Shown piece after piece: positions 1-9,903 of a DNA stretch of 50,567 bases. Numbering within the stretch: the first letter of the stretch is position 1; each line of letters begins with the position of its first letter. Below the pieces are notes generated by a model that made no database searches, had not been told where the DNA came from, and saw only the letters and a list, made by a program, of their open reading frames with translations. The translations under genes and the position numbers were made by a program. Source of the stretch: Vulcanisaeta distributa JCM 11213 (GTDB lineage Archaea > Thermoproteota > Thermoprotei > Thermoproteales > Thermocladiaceae); the NCBI GenBank assembly GCA_001316125.1, contig BBCS01000013.1, positions 1 through 50,567 on the forward strand. Direction: 5' to 3'.

Positions 1-238
1 GCGAACTGAAGATCATCAACCCTGAGAGTACCCTCACCAACAACATCAACAAAAAACCAAGGCTCACCAAATCCCTAACCACAACAGAACCACAGAGAGC
101 ACCACCACAGGCCTCAAGATTAACAGCATCAACACCCATTATAGAAGCAGCCTCAAGATAAAACAACTTAGTCCTAACACCACCAACATCCCTCAAATCA
201 AAACCCACAAACACCAACAACGAAATAACAAACACCAA
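1..238 (-). CDS. Partial hypothetical protein running off the left edge
   Basis: The minus strand is open from a TTG/GTG start near 238 to the window edge. It begins with a hydrophobic stretch (LVFVISLLVFVGFD) that could be a signal anchor, followed by a soluble part containing RTKLFYLEAASIMGVDAVNL. A one-base change in the T run near position 50 is needed to keep the better frame, which ends VGEGTLRVDDLQF. The motif distantly recalls the calcineurin-like 5'-nucleotidase pattern 'R..Y....GVDAVNLG', but too little is present to assign a function. The palindromic repeat at 295-347 lies just upstream of it. Confidence 0.35.
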   Translation of the reverse strand, partial: MVFVISLLVFVGFDLRDVGGVRTKLFYLEAASIMGVDAVNLEACGGALCGSVVVRDLVSLGFLLMLLVRVLSGLMIFSS

Positions 239-294
239 TTTAAAAACAACGCACAAACCACGAAAGACAAACCATAAAAAGAATTTAAAAATAT

Positions 295-347
295 ATTCCT
301 TAAATCGTTCCGTGGCAAAATTTGCATGGCTCGAAATATTGGAAAAT
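295..347. repeat. Imperfect palindrome, copy 1 (inverted relative to copy 2)
   Basis: This is a long imperfect palindrome centred on TGGCAAAATTTGCATGG. The outer arms are TTCCTTAAATCG on the left and CGAAATATTGGAA on the right. It is nearly identical to the reverse complement of 3222-3275, with a few mismatches and one indel. It lies between the leftward partial gene (1-238) and the rightward zinc-knuckle gene (535). It could be an operator, a cruciform element or the end of a mobile cassette. No function is shown. Confidence 0.8.
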
Positions 348-534
348 AGTCATGATACGCCGAATTAATGAAGGAAAATGGGTGATGCGTCTTGTGGTTG
401 TGGTTTGCTGTATTTGATGTTTGTTTGGTTGTATAATTATCGTAGTTTTGTTATATTATGAAGTTTTTATTAATATAATAGGTATTATTAATGGTGAAAG
501 TAATTTATAAGTTTGGTTGGGGTTTTGTTTATTG

Positions 535-801
535 ATGGGTGGGGGGGTGTTGATTTGTCCGAGGTGTGGGAGGGTTGTTAGGTCTGTGCATTCGTTTAGG
601 TCTAATGGTAGGGTTTATTTCAGGTTTTATCATGGTGATGGTTCTCGTTGTTATGTGGGTCCTGCTGAGTATGTGTATGCTACCAGGACTCAGTGGAGGA
701 CTTTGACTATTTATGGTGCTGTGGTTCCTGATAGGGAGGAGGAGTATATCAGGGGTGCTGTTGAGGCCTTGAGGGAGTTGAGGGGTGGTCTTGACCAGTG
801 A
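535..801 (+). CDS. Small zinc-knuckle-like hypothetical protein
   Basis: About 88 aa. The protein opens with CPRCGRVV, a CxxC knuckle, followed by a basic and aromatic stretch (GRVYFRFYHG) and RCYVGP, which supplies a third Cys. The C-terminal half is helical (DREEEYIRGAVEALREL). The pattern of one CxxC plus YHG..RCYxGP is one I associate with small crenarchaeal zinc-binding proteins of unknown role, possibly nucleic-acid binding. I chose ATG 535 because the earlier TTG at 517 adds only a short tail. A G7 tract lies in the first codons (GGGVL). It is a lone rightward gene between leftward ones. Confidence 0.55.
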   Translation: MGGGVLICPRCGRVVRSVHSFRSNGRVYFRFYHGDGSRCYVGPAEYVYATRTQWRTLTIYGAVVPDREEEYIRGAVEALRELRGGLDQ

Positions 802-823
802 TGTGGGTTTAATGCTTCACCCG

Positions 824-1829
824 TTAAAAATGGTGTTTTGCCGTCATTAATCCCGTGGGTATTCTAACCCTGCCGTTTGAGTACCTCTCAACAAGCCTGA
901 GGTCCCTCACGCGCTCCCTAAACCGCATTATGTGCCTGGCGGCGTCGATTATCGAGGCCACGCCCAACCCACACCTCTCACCCTCGCTCCTAACCTCCTC
1001 ACTGAAGATCCTCAATTCACCGAGCGCCACCCTGAGTGGTCTGTAGACCCAACCAACCGTGGCCCAGCGCCTCCCACGCCAAATCACTAGTTCGAGCCTC
1101 CTGAGCCCGCTGACCACGGCCTCGATGTCCGGGCACGCGATCTCGAGGTAATTCGGGTGGTATGGAATCAACAACTTGCTCCCCGCGTGTATGGCTAGGG
1201 CGGTCCAGCCTGTGAAGGAGCAACCATAATTACTCAATGCCCTGGCCACGTCAATGGGCAACCTGACATTATCAATGACCACGCAACCTTCGTTAAACAC
1301 GAACTCCCTAACCATCAACCTCAAGCCAACCCTCCTGGCAATCCTTAATAAATCCTTATCAACACCCGCATCGCGTGAACGCCGGAGCAGGTAGGGTAGG
1401 TCAAGGTTGGGTAGCCTGAGCAGTCTCTTAACGTCCTCCACGTCCTTATCCTCACCACTCATCAACTTAAGGATTATTAAATCCTCAATCGATGGAATAA
1501 GGACATCCCCCCCCAAAGCCCTAGACCTACTGATGAATTCCTCACCCAGGGTTAGGGGCATGTAGTTAATGTAAGCATGAACGGCGCCGGCATCAACGTA
1601 GAAGCCCCCCCACCTACGCCACTGCACGGAGAAACCCAAACCCCCCCTCAACTCCCTAGTCACCGCATCCCTAACCTCAACGCTGAACGGCCTATCAATG
1701 GTTAAATCCCAATCACCAGTCTCCCTAACAATACCATAAAAAGCCAGGCCCTGGCACCAATAGGAAAAACCTAAAACCAAGCCTCCTAAGCACCGAAACC
1801 ACCAACAAAACCTCCCGAGGAACCTCCAC
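824..1829 (-). CDS. Nucleotidyltransferase-like protein (AbiEii/DUF6036-type N-terminus)
   Basis: About 335 aa with one frame break near 1765. Starting at GTG 1829 gives VEVPREVLLVVSVLRRLGFRF, which then continues in another frame as GLAFYGIVRETGDWDLTI. This is the helix, then G..A, then D.D arrangement of minimal nucleotidyltransferases of the DUF6036/AbiEii type, with DWDLTI as the likely metal-binding strand. A helical segment follows (PSIEDLIILKLMSGEDKDVEDVKRLL), again typical of the family. The C-terminal ~170 aa are unrecognised and may fix target specificity. Such proteins are often antitoxin-like or defence-associated; that role is inferred here. C7-8 tracts insert GG at ELRGGLG and WGGF. 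Confidence 0.55.
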
Positions 1830-1960
1830 AAACAAATAAGGGATAAGACAACTTAAAAATAGCACTAAAACCATGAATTAACGCCTAATTAATTAGGCGA
1901 CGGCGAAATCCCAAGATTGCTTGAGGGGGGGAGCCATTCCCTGCCGAGGACGTCTTATTA

Positions 1961-3165
1961 CTAAATTGATTGCCTTATCACACTCACAACATCGCCTGAT
2001 TTTACGTCCACTTTACCCCTAATTGCCATCGCCCTGACCACCCAGTAATACGTCGGTAATTGATACGCATAGTGTCTCCCTACCCAGGCTCGCTCGGTAG
2101 TTGCGATATTGCCGTCGAGCTCATGCCAATCAATATGTTATTCCTCAACAATGGCCCCCCCACGTGAAGTGGCGTGCCCAGTACTAGGTTGTCCGGACCC
2201 ACGTCCTGCCCAATGCGCCTGATCACGATGTCCAAGACCTCACCAACACTACCGAGGCCCAGCCTCTCCTTCTCCTCATTCAGTACCTCAACAACCTCGT
2301 TAATGGCATCCCTAAGCCAGGCATCCACGTCCCAGCCATAGGCGGTGGCTAACTGTGATAGGGCCCTTGGGTTACCACCGAGTAACTGCCACAGCAACTC
2401 AATATCGATGTCCCGCCTCCCCGCCAACTCAAGGGTTAAGTCCATGAATGGTTCCTTGGGCAGGTTCCACATGAGCATTGCGCGTAGTCCACCCTTACCC
2501 CCCCTATACCTATTGACCACCTCCACCGCCGTGTAATCACTCAACGCCACGTAGGTGACGCTGTACTTATCACCCCCCCAGGGCCTCTCAACACCCGCAG
2601 GACCACCCTCGTACAAATTCGAGAGCAGACCCACAAGACCCTCAATGGCATTCCCCCCCAGGCCCCCCCTCGAAACCAACCACCTATCCAGGTCATCATG
2701 AACAATGACAACACGGTCAACACCCCCCCAACCCCCCCTAACCAACTCAAAGAGTCTCCTCACCAACGAAACAATCACGCCCAAAGCCACCGAAACACCA
2801 ACAGACGCCCCCCCAGACAGGGAAGCCACCACATTAAGCACCGCATTAACCACAGAATCCCTAACACCGACGGCATCAACCCCCCCACGGTAAAGCACAT
2901 CAACAATACCACCATCATAATTAATATAAACACCAGCAACACCACCAAGCTCCTCAACACCACCAACAAACAACCTAAGAAACGTAGACTTACCAGCACC
3001 CAGGGCCCATAAACCACACCAACATGCTCAAACCTAAACAAATCACCAAGCAAAGCCCTAACCTCAAACCCCCCCCTATCCCCTAAACCTAGTACGAAAA
3101 CCACCCAACACAACCTCACGACCACCAATCCACCCAACCAACGAATCAACACTCAAACCAACCAT
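1961..3165 (-). CDS. KAP-like P-loop NTPase
   Basis: About 400 aa rebuilt from four frame segments. It starts MVGLSVDSLVGWIGG, continues RGGFEVRALLGDLFRFEH, then VVYGP-LGAGKSTFLRLF (Walker A; one C is missing at the frame break near 3012). Next come VVIVHDDLDRW (Walker B with the DDLDR signature seen in KAP NTPases), YVALSDYTAV, and a winged-helix-like C-terminal region. After a last break near 2095 it ends YAYQLPTYYWVVRAM...VIRQSI. KAP NTPases are often membrane- or defence-associated; I cannot assign a substrate. The upstream palindrome (3222-3275) may control it. Codon use is very G/T-rich on the coding strand, with many GGT/GTT codons. Confidence 0.6.
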
Positions 3166-3221
3166 CAAGAGAAAAACCACCAACACAAAAATTAAAAACA
3201 AACCACCCACGAACCACGAAT

Positions 3222-3275
3222 AATTTCCAATATTCGAGCCATGGCAAAATTTTGCCACGGAACGATTTAAGGAAT
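3222..3275. repeat. Imperfect palindrome, copy 2
   Basis: The core CCATGGCAAAATTTTGCCACGG is almost perfectly self-complementary. It is extended outward by TTCCAATATTCGAG on the left and CGATTTAAGGAA on the right. It is the inverse of the copy at 295-347, so the two bracket about 2.9 kb holding the zinc-knuckle, nucleotidyltransferase-like and KAP-like genes. It sits about 60 bp upstream of the NTPase start, which is a plausible operator position. Confidence 0.8.
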
Positions 3276-3298
3276 ACGCTTCTAACTCTTCCAACTTA

Positions 3299-3823
3299 TC
3301 ATGCCATATTCCTTAATTCGTTTATTACTTCATTTAGTGCCTTGCTTGTGGGCGTTATCCAGTAGGTCATTGTTGATGTTCCTATTAATTCGTTGTTTTT
3401 GTTCCTTAGTTCTGCGGTTATTAGTGCCATTGGTTCCTTGATGTGTGTTATCCTTGCCACTGCCCTGAGCGCTCCCTCGGTTATTGGCTTTAGGTACTTC
3501 ACTGTTAGGTCTGTGGTTACTGCGATTACGTACCTTGGGTAGTAGTGGCTTATTATGGCTACCCAGGCCATTGCGTCGACCAGCGCCGCGTGGACTCCGC
3601 CATGTACCGTGCCCAGCACCTGTAGGTGCTTCCTGCCCACCTCCACGAAGCCTATGGCGCAGTCCCCCCCACCCACATCCTCAACCTTAATCCCTATCAA
3701 TTCCCAGTAGGGGCTTAACTCCTCAATGACCTTTATCACCCTCAACAACTCATCATTACTTTCCCCCCCACACCTTAATTCCTGCATTGCCCACTTAATG
3801 TTACGGCCATGGGCTTTAAGCAT
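3299..3823 (-). CDS. PaaI/YdiI-like hotdog-fold thioesterase
   Basis: About 174 aa. The hotdog thioesterase signature is GTVHGGVHAALVDAMAW, which carries the HGG motif before the long central helix; beta strands follow (VIAVTTDLTVKYLKPITEG). It is predicted to hydrolyse an acyl-CoA or related thioester in the cytoplasm. I chose ATG 3823 because its A is the last base of the upstream gene's TAA (TAATG), which suggests translational coupling; a start 18 nt further upstream is also open. The first ~45 residues before ELSPYWELIGIKV are an extra N-terminal helix compared with the usual ~140 aa. The frame is intact. Confidence 0.75.
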   Translation of the reverse strand: MLKAHGRNIKWAMQELRCGGESNDELLRVIKVIEELSPYWELIGIKVEDVGGGDCAIGFVEVGRKHLQVLGTVHGGVHAALVDAMAWVAIISHYYPRYVIAVTTDLTVKYLKPITEGALRAVARITHIKEPMALITAELRNKNNELIGTSTMTYWITPTSKALNEVINELRNMA

Positions 3824-5099
3824 TAGCCCATGAGTAACCACCTCCAGAGCGGCGTTACCTTGACCTTGATTCCCTCGATCTCGATCTCATCCTCCAAGTC
3901 CCAACTAATTACCCTAGCCACCCCCCCACGCCCAAGCACCTCATTGGCCCTGATTAAGGCTTTGAATTCCCTCCTATCGATTTCATCCATTGCCGAGGCG
4001 TAGGTGACTTGGATGTATTCCCTAGGCTCTTGATTTATTACGAAATCAACCTCGTAATCATTTATCCTCAGGTAATTGTAAGAAAGTCCCCTCCTCATTA
4101 ATTCCACGGCAACCACGCTCTCCATCATTGGCCCAATGGACTTCCTCCTGAAGTATGCCGTATCTATTGGGTACACCTTCCTCGGCTGCTGAATGACCTC
4201 CCTACTTGAAAACCCAAACCTTCGAATGAGTACCACGTAGTACGACTCCTCCAGGTACTTAAGGTAATTACTCAGTGTCTTCTTGCTCTTGCTAATACCT
4301 AAGCTCTTAAAGTAATTGCTTAGTTTCGTCACCGAGACGTAACCTCCAAAACTATTCTCAACAATCTCCAGGAAGGTCTCAAAGAACGCCGCATCCCTAA
4401 TCCTGTACCTCTCGATTATGTCCCTATAAATAATTGTCTGCCTATACGTCCTAACCAAGTCACTGGCCATTTCCGGCTTAGCACTACCTCGGGTAGGGAG
4501 CCATTAAGTACGTAATCCCTCAAGTGATTAAGTAATTTACCGTGCCTCTCGGGTACCTCAAGAAATTCCTGCTCGAAACCCCCCTGACCCTTAGGAACTC
4601 CCTGAAGGAAAATGGCAACACTAACCTATCGATATAGCGACCCCCCCTCAACTCCGTAGCCACATCACTAGCCCTTACCCTTGATGATGAACCACTGAGC
4701 ATCACGAAGTACCTGCCCTTATCAAGCAGGGTCCTCACCCAGCGACCCCACTCCGGTAGGTTTTGAACCTCATCAAGCATCAGCAATATCTTGCCATTGT
4801 ACTCCCGCGCCTCCTCATTAATGACCTTAAGAAACATGCTGAAATCCGTTGGCTTAAGAATGCTTAATCTAACATCCTCGAAATTAATGTAAATAATGCT
4901 TGACCTAGGCCAACCCCCCCTACTCATTAAGTCTTGGGCGATCCAATACATGAAATATGTCTTACCGGCTCTACGAGGACCGACCAACGCAAGCTGAACC
5001 CTCAGGTAATAAGTACGAAATATCCCTAGGTATAACCCTAGGCAGATTAAAAACAAACCACTCCTCAATAACCTCCCTAAGCACACCCTCAATACTCAT
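3823..5099 (-). CDS. AAA_14/DUF4143-type archaeal ATPase
   Basis: About 420 aa in several frames. The start at ATG 5099 gives MSIEGVLREVIEEWFVF. The Walker A region is LVGPRRAGKTYFMYWIA, Walker B is ILLMLDEVQNLPEW, and sensor I is FVMLSGSSS. The C-terminal part has the DUF4143 layout: a helical DNA-binding-like region (SVTKLSNYFKSLGISKSKKTL), then a PD-(D/E)XK-like end with NDYEVDFVINQ and IQVTY. Frame breaks fall near 5010 and in 4470-4560. Members of this family are common, often mobile, ATPase-nuclease proteins of unresolved function. The gene is coupled to the thioesterase gene by TAATG. Confidence 0.7.
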
Positions 5100-5231
5100 G
5101 CCGTGGATTCAGTATTAAATAGGAAACAACTTAATTATAAATCTGTTTCCTATAGGAAACATAATTAATGAGAATTAAGTACAGATATTTATTAAAATAA
5201 GTATATGAAATATTTTGCATAATCTCATTAA

Positions 5232-5726
5232 TTATGTTTCTTCTTTTAAATAATTATTTAGGCATTCCTTATTTATTATTATCTTTCTATTTATCCATGC
5301 CCTCTCGGTTATTTTTATTGGCTGTATCATCTCATTCATTACGGTGAGTGGGTCATAGTCCCTACTCAGGACTATGCACTTACCCCTCCTCAGACATTCC
5401 TTGGCTGCCCTAACCTCGGCTGGCTCGTCATCCGCGAGTATGTAATCAAGGCCTAACTCCCTAAGCCACTTAACCCTGGTTTCGGCGACGGCTTTATGCT
5501 CCGGCCTTGAGTAATCAATCACGAATACTACGTTTGGCCTTAGGTAGTCGTAGTCGAGAGCAAGCCTAACGTTCACTAGGAATGTCCTTGGGTCCCTGAG
5601 GCCGTAGGTTATGCTCGCCAGGTCTATCATTAAGTAATCATACCTATCATTGACTAGGTCTGGTAGTGTCCCGCGTTCAACCTCGACAACGCACTTTGCG
5701 TATATTCTCCGGAGCCTTGGGTCCAT
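5232..5726 (-). CDS. Stand-alone FEN1/XPG-like PIN nuclease domain protein
   Basis: 164 aa, intact. The N-terminus has YDYLMIDLASITYGLRDP, a strand with an acidic residue where FEN-type nucleases have their first Asp. The middle has NVVFVIDYSRPEHK. Then LGLDYILADDEPAEVRAAK and GKCIVLSRDYDPLTV match the XPG-I pattern 'G.P...A..EAEA..A' and 'avvSeDyD.L'. It lacks the helix-hairpin-helix and the length of FEN1 (about 340 aa), so it would be a minimal PIN/XPG-I nuclease. Its substrate is unknown. An AT-rich spacer at 5100-5231 precedes the gene on its right. The family call is my reading of the motifs. Confidence 0.5.
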   Translation of the reverse strand: MDPRLRRIYAKCVVEVERGTLPDLVNDRYDYLMIDLASITYGLRDPRTFLVNVRLALDYDYLRPNVVFVIDYSRPEHKAVAETRVKWLRELGLDYILADDEPAEVRAAKECLRRGKCIVLSRDYDPLTVMNEMIQPIKITERAWINRKIIINKECLNNYLKEET

Positions 5727-5787
5727 TAACTACTCCGTCATTTTCATTGCTATTTTACAAAATAAATAACTAAGGTTTAAGGAACAT

Positions 5788-7817
5788 TACTCCTTCATTA
5801 TCTCATCCATGTACGGCTTCAATGCTCAATAACCGCGTAAAAAGCCTCTGGGTTTAGCACGGCGTTTATGTTCACGGCCTTATCGATTGGCCAGCCCATT
5901 AGAACCTTCTTAATGGGGACCTCAAGCTTCTTGTAGTTTCTAGTCATTGGTATGTCTGGGACCTGTATTATATAATCAGCAATGTAATAAGGCCCCCCCA
6001 GCTGACTCCTTAGTGCATCGTTTATCTTCTTCTTCAACTCCTCGGTCAATTGCAGGCCGGGTCTCAGGGCTACGAATAGTATTAACTTATTCTTGACCTC
6101 AACGGCTAGGCTACCCACGACCTCGGTAGGGACTCAACGACCTTGTATATGTCCAGGGTGCCTATCCTAATTCCCTTCCTCTTTATCGTCGAGTCTGAAC
6201 GCCCACTGATTATTACCGTGCCCCCCCTGTCGGTTATTAACGCCCAATCACCATGCCTCCACACGCCGGGGAACATGCTGAAGTAGGACTCCCTGTACCA
6301 GTTATAGTCTGGGTCATTCCAGAAGTAAATGGGCATTGAGGGCATGGGCTTCTCAATTACTAACTCACCCACCTCATTAACCACGGGCTTACCCTCCTCA
6401 TTATAGACATTAACCGCCGCGCCCAACCACCTACACTGCATCTCACCCTCCCACACAGGCAGTATTGGGCAGCCTCCGACGAATGCCGAGACCACGTCCG
6501 TACCACCGCTAATTGGCGCCAGCACACGTCCTCCTTAACCTTCTCATAAACCCACTCAAAGCCCTGGGGGCGACAGCGGCGCCGCTGTTGAGCCAATCTC
6601 CCTAAGCGTCCTTAGGTTAAATTGCCTACCGGGCTCTATCGTGGACTTCATGGCAGCATGAATATAGGGCGCGCTGAGACCAAGTATTGTGAGACCCTCC
6701 TTCTCCGTGATCTCCCAGTAGGGTTCGAAATTCCTGGCCGTTGGGTCGCCGTCATAGAATAGTATTGTTGCGCCGAAGAGTAGGGCATTGACCGTGAAGT
6801 TCCACATCATCCATGACGGTGTCGTGTACCAAGTGAACTTATCACTTGGTTTATAATCCATGTGAAGACCGACCTTATAGGCCTCGAGGAGTACACCACC
6901 GTGGCTGTGAACCACGGGCTTCGGTATGCCCGTAGTCCCCGACGTGAAGAGCACCCATAGTGGCTCGTTGAACTCAACTGGGGGGGTGAACTCAAGGTCC
7001 AGCCCCCCCCTACTACCGGTGACTTCCCTCCAATCGTGGTTGGTTTACTCAACGTTAACTCCACGGAATCCTTCATGTTAGGCACGATGATGACCCTCTC
7101 GATGCTTTTAACGGAGTCTATAATCTGCTTAACGTCGCCATACTTATCGAACACCCTACCCCCCCTGTACGGGTAGCCGTCGACGGCTATCAGCACCTTC
7201 GGCTGAAGCATGTTGAACCTGTCTATAACAGCCCTAGGCGCCAGCTCGGCACCAACCCCCCCAACCCAGATCGCCCCCCCAATGCTCGCCGTGGCCAGTA
7301 GGGCGACCACGGCCTCTGGGACTTGGCTAACGTAGGCCGCCACCCTATCACCCTTACCGACGCCATTCTCCCTAAGCCAATTGGCTAATGAGGCAGCCTC
7401 CCTATACAACTGGCCCCCCCATGTGAGGCTCCTCCTAACACCATCCTCCCTAACGTACACGACAGCCTCCTCACCCCCCCAACGGGCAGCCTTAAACACA
7501 TGCTCCGCATAATTAAGCCTAGAACCAATGAACCAACGAGCCCCCCCCGGCATCGTCCTTGGCTCGAGAACCTTCGTATACGGCGAGTGGGACACAACAC
7601 TGAAGTAACGCCAAACACTCACCCAAAAACCCTCAAGATCCTCAACACTCCACCTCCAAAGCCTATCATAATTACCCACATTCCTCAGAGGATCATCAAC
7701 CGAAACCTCAAACCCAAAACCAAGAACCTCATCAAGCCAATTAACGAACCTCAGTATGTTGGAACTCCTAATTACATCTTGATTAGGCTGCCAAAGAATC
7801 CTAACCTTCTCCGCCAT
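5788..7817 (-). CDS. Acetoacetyl-CoA synthetase (acyl-CoA synthetase family)
   Basis: About 650 aa, interrupted by at least five indels. Segments in order: start MAEKVRILWQPNQDVI at 7817; ARWFIGSRLNYAEHVFK; GDRVAAYVSQVPEAVVALLA; VLFTSGTTGIPKPVVHSHGG (AMP-binding motif); YTTPSWMMWNF; ISGGTDVVSAFVGGCP (after a break near 6530); GDWALITDRGGTVIISGRSD (hinge region); and, after a break near 5822, ALKPYMDEIMKE. The PLW before the AMP motif and the SGGTD motif are typical of acetoacetyl-CoA synthetases, which make acetoacetyl-CoA from acetoacetate, CoA and ATP. Breaks lie near 7045, 6565 and 6535. The pattern looks like random indels, not decay. Confidence 0.75.
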
Positions 7818-7920
7818 ATTAATTATTGATTATTAAGTACCTTATTAAAATTAATTCATTTAGGCGTCGCTTTATATAAGTAAAACGATAGTGCAATGCC
7901 CTGACCAGCAACGAGTAAAA

Positions 7921-7930
7921 GTTATAAATA
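7921..7930 (+). promoter_or_regulatory. TATA-like box for the uS19 gene
   Basis: GTTATAAATA lies about 26 nt upstream of ATG 7952, the spacing expected for a leaderless crenarchaeal transcript that starts at the start codon. Confidence 0.6.
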
Positions 7931-7951
7931 AGGTGGTTACTGCGGTTTTGA

Positions 7952-8552
7952 ATGTCGAAGAAGCCAGAGACAAAGGCACCGGGTAAAGCTGAGGAGAAGG
8001 CTGGAGCTAAGGCTGCTGGTAAAGCGGCAGAGAAGGCGGCGGAGAAGCCGACAGCCGCGCCAGCAGCTGCAACTAAGGAGGAAGAGGAGGGTGCTGAGGC
8101 TGGTAGGAAGGGTTGGTTAACCGCCGCGGTAATACCACAGGAGGAGTGGAAGGGATTTAGATACAGGGGGGGGTTCACATTTGAGGAGATTTCTAAAATG
8201 TCCATGGAGGAGTTCATTAAGCTGTTACCGGCTAGGCAGAGGAGGTCGTTAATGAGGGGGTTTAAAGCCAGAGCATAGGAAGTTCCTTGAGAAGGTTAGG
8301 AAGGCGAAGAAGCTCATGGCGGAGGGCAAGAAGGTAACCCTCAAGACCCACGCCAGGGACATGATAATACTACCCGAGATGGTTGGTTTAACAATTGCTG
8401 TCTATAACGGCATCACGTACTTACCGATCACAATTAGCCCATGGCATATCGGCCACTACCTGGGCGAGTTCGCTATAACCTCAAAGATAGTGCAGCATGG
8501 CGAGCCTGGTCTTAAGGCTACGAGGAGTACGTTGCACATAGCCTCTAAGTAA
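7952..8552 (+). CDS. rps19: 30S ribosomal protein uS19 (S19p)
   Basis: About 200 aa after correcting one extra G near 8262. The first ~50 residues are a low-complexity Ala/Lys/Glu/Pro extension, then [16 protein letters not shown] and [13 protein letters not shown]. Past the break the frame reads [21 protein letters not shown], then [20 protein letters not shown] and [12 protein letters not shown], the classic S19 core that contacts 16S rRNA in the small-subunit head. The RGG in RYRGGFTF comes from a G8 tract; the family normally has a single Gly there. It is transcribed away from the synthetase gene, with its own TATA box. Confidence 0.92.
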
Positions 8553-8578
8553 TCCCTTCATTACTTCGTATTGAAAAA

Positions 8579-8588
8579 TACTTATAAA
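8579..8588 (+). promoter_or_regulatory. TATA-like box for the L7Ae gene
   Basis: TACTTATAAA lies about 30 nt before ATG 8614, consistent with a leaderless or near-leaderless transcript. The L7Ae and eS28 genes would be co-transcribed from it. Confidence 0.55.
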
Positions 8589-8613
8589 TGCCAATTTCAC
8601 GGTTTAGACGAGT

Positions 8614-9137
8614 ATGGCAACAGTAAGTATAGACCCAAAGACATTTTACGCAAACCCACCGCAGGGAAAGCCATTCTACGTTAGATTCGCAGTGCCGCAG
8701 GAAATAGCCGAGAAGGCCTACGAAGTATTGTCAGCCGCCAGGGAGACGGGGGGGAAGATTAAGAAGGGAACTAATGAGGTAACGAAGGCTGTGGAAAGAG
8801 GCTTAGCCAAGTTAGTCCTTATCGCGGAAGATGTCGACCCGCCTGAGATCGTCGCTCACCTGCCAATACTCTGCGAGGAGAAGGGTGTGCCTTACGTCTA
8901 CGTGCCGAGTAAGGAGAGGCTCGGCAAGGCTGCTGGGCTGCAGAACACGTCGCAGCCTCAGCCGTAATAATTGACCCAGGGCAGGCAGCCGCTGAGTTGG
9001 AGAATCTCGTTAAGCAGATAAACGATGTTAGGGTTAAGGCCGGTCTCAACCCAATACAATTACCACAGCCACAGGCTGCGCCGCCGGCCGAGAAGGCACC
9101 TGCTAAGAGGGCTGCCAGGAAGGGTGAATCCAAGTGA
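8614..9137 (+). CDS. rpl7ae: Ribosomal protein eL8/L7Ae (kink-turn RNA-binding protein)
   Basis: About 174 aa after correcting a break near 8943. The core reads [39 protein letters not shown] and [19 protein letters not shown], the L7Ae RNA-binding fold. L7Ae binds kink-turns in 23S rRNA, box C/D and H/ACA sRNAs and RNase P. The restored C-terminus is [20 protein letters not shown] plus an Ala/Pro/Lys-rich tail ([13 protein letters not shown]) beyond the usual ~125 aa. The GG in ETGGKIKKG (G7 tract) is one Gly longer than the family norm. Its TGA overlaps the GTG start of the eS28 gene. Confidence 0.92.
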
Positions 9138-9374
9138 GTGAGGAGACTAAGGTTGAGAGGTTTAGTCCGTATGAGGATGCCGTTGCCGCATTGGTGGTTC
9201 AGATACTGGGTAGGACTGGTATAGCCGGTGAGGTTAGTATTGTTAGGGTTAGGATACTCGAGGGTAGGGATAAGGGTAGGGTAATAACCAGGAATATTAA
9301 GGGCCAGTCAGGTTGGAGATATAGTGATGCTTAGGGAGACGGAGAGGGAGGCCAGGAAGTTAACGGTTAAATAA
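9134..9374 (+). CDS. rps28e: 30S ribosomal protein eS28 (S28e)
   Basis: About 80 aa. The start is GTG 9134, overlapping the upstream stop (GTGA). The body reads [37 protein letters not shown], and after two small indels near 9310-9320 the conserved end [13 protein letters not shown] then TVK. This matches eS28, a small OB-fold ribosomal protein near the mRNA exit channel. The uncorrected reading frame stops early at 9334, losing the conserved tail. It is the second gene of an L7Ae-eS28 operon, an arrangement common in archaea. Confidence 0.9.
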
Positions 9375-9492
9375 GTCATTAATTATTTATTAAACCATGA
9401 ATTAATCTCCCATTTAAATTCCTTGGTACTAACTGCGATAGTAAGACCGTACTTAACCACGCAAATAAGGAATTTTATCACCACAGTAATTT

Positions 9493-9861
9493 ATGATATA
9501 CGTGTTGTTCACAGACCTAGTGATAACCTTCTCAATACCCATGGTCATTATACACGTGACAATAGCATTAATTAGTCTGAGGTATTTAACAGTGCCTAGG
9601 CTTATTGGTCTGCCGATAGCCATCTATGAGAACGCCTATTACATATTACTTCTGACCTATGCCCTACTTAATCATTACAATGCGGTATTGCTGGGGATTA
9701 CCGCGCTGTTCCTGGTAGTACATGTGGGTGGGGCTTATCTATACGCGAGGGGTACGTTGAGTTACCTATCACGTAGTCGCAGCAACCTTAGGCGTTATGG
9801 TTATTACGAAATTGCCGAGCTCATGTTTATAATCGCGGTGATTGGAATACTTGCACATTGA
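9493..9861 (+). CDS. Small multi-pass membrane protein, unknown function
   Basis: 122 aa, intact, with about four hydrophobic segments: VITFSIPMVIIHVTIALISL, LIGLPIAIYENAYYILLLTY, AVLLGITALFLVVHVGGAYL and the end AELMFIIAVIGILA. A positively charged loop (SRSRSNLRRYGYY) precedes the last helix. I do not recognise the family. It stands alone between the ribosomal operon and the peptidase gene; the spacer at 9375-9492 shows no clear element. Confidence 0.55.
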   Translation: MIYVLFTDLVITFSIPMVIIHVTIALISLRYLTVPRLIGLPIAIYENAYYILLLTYALLNHYNAVLLGITALFLVVHVGGAYLYARGTLSYLSRSRSNLRRYGYYEIAELMFIIAVIGILAH

Positions 9862-9903
9862 ATGGGTGAAATCTTAATAGTCCAATGAGATCCTGTATTA
9901 TTA

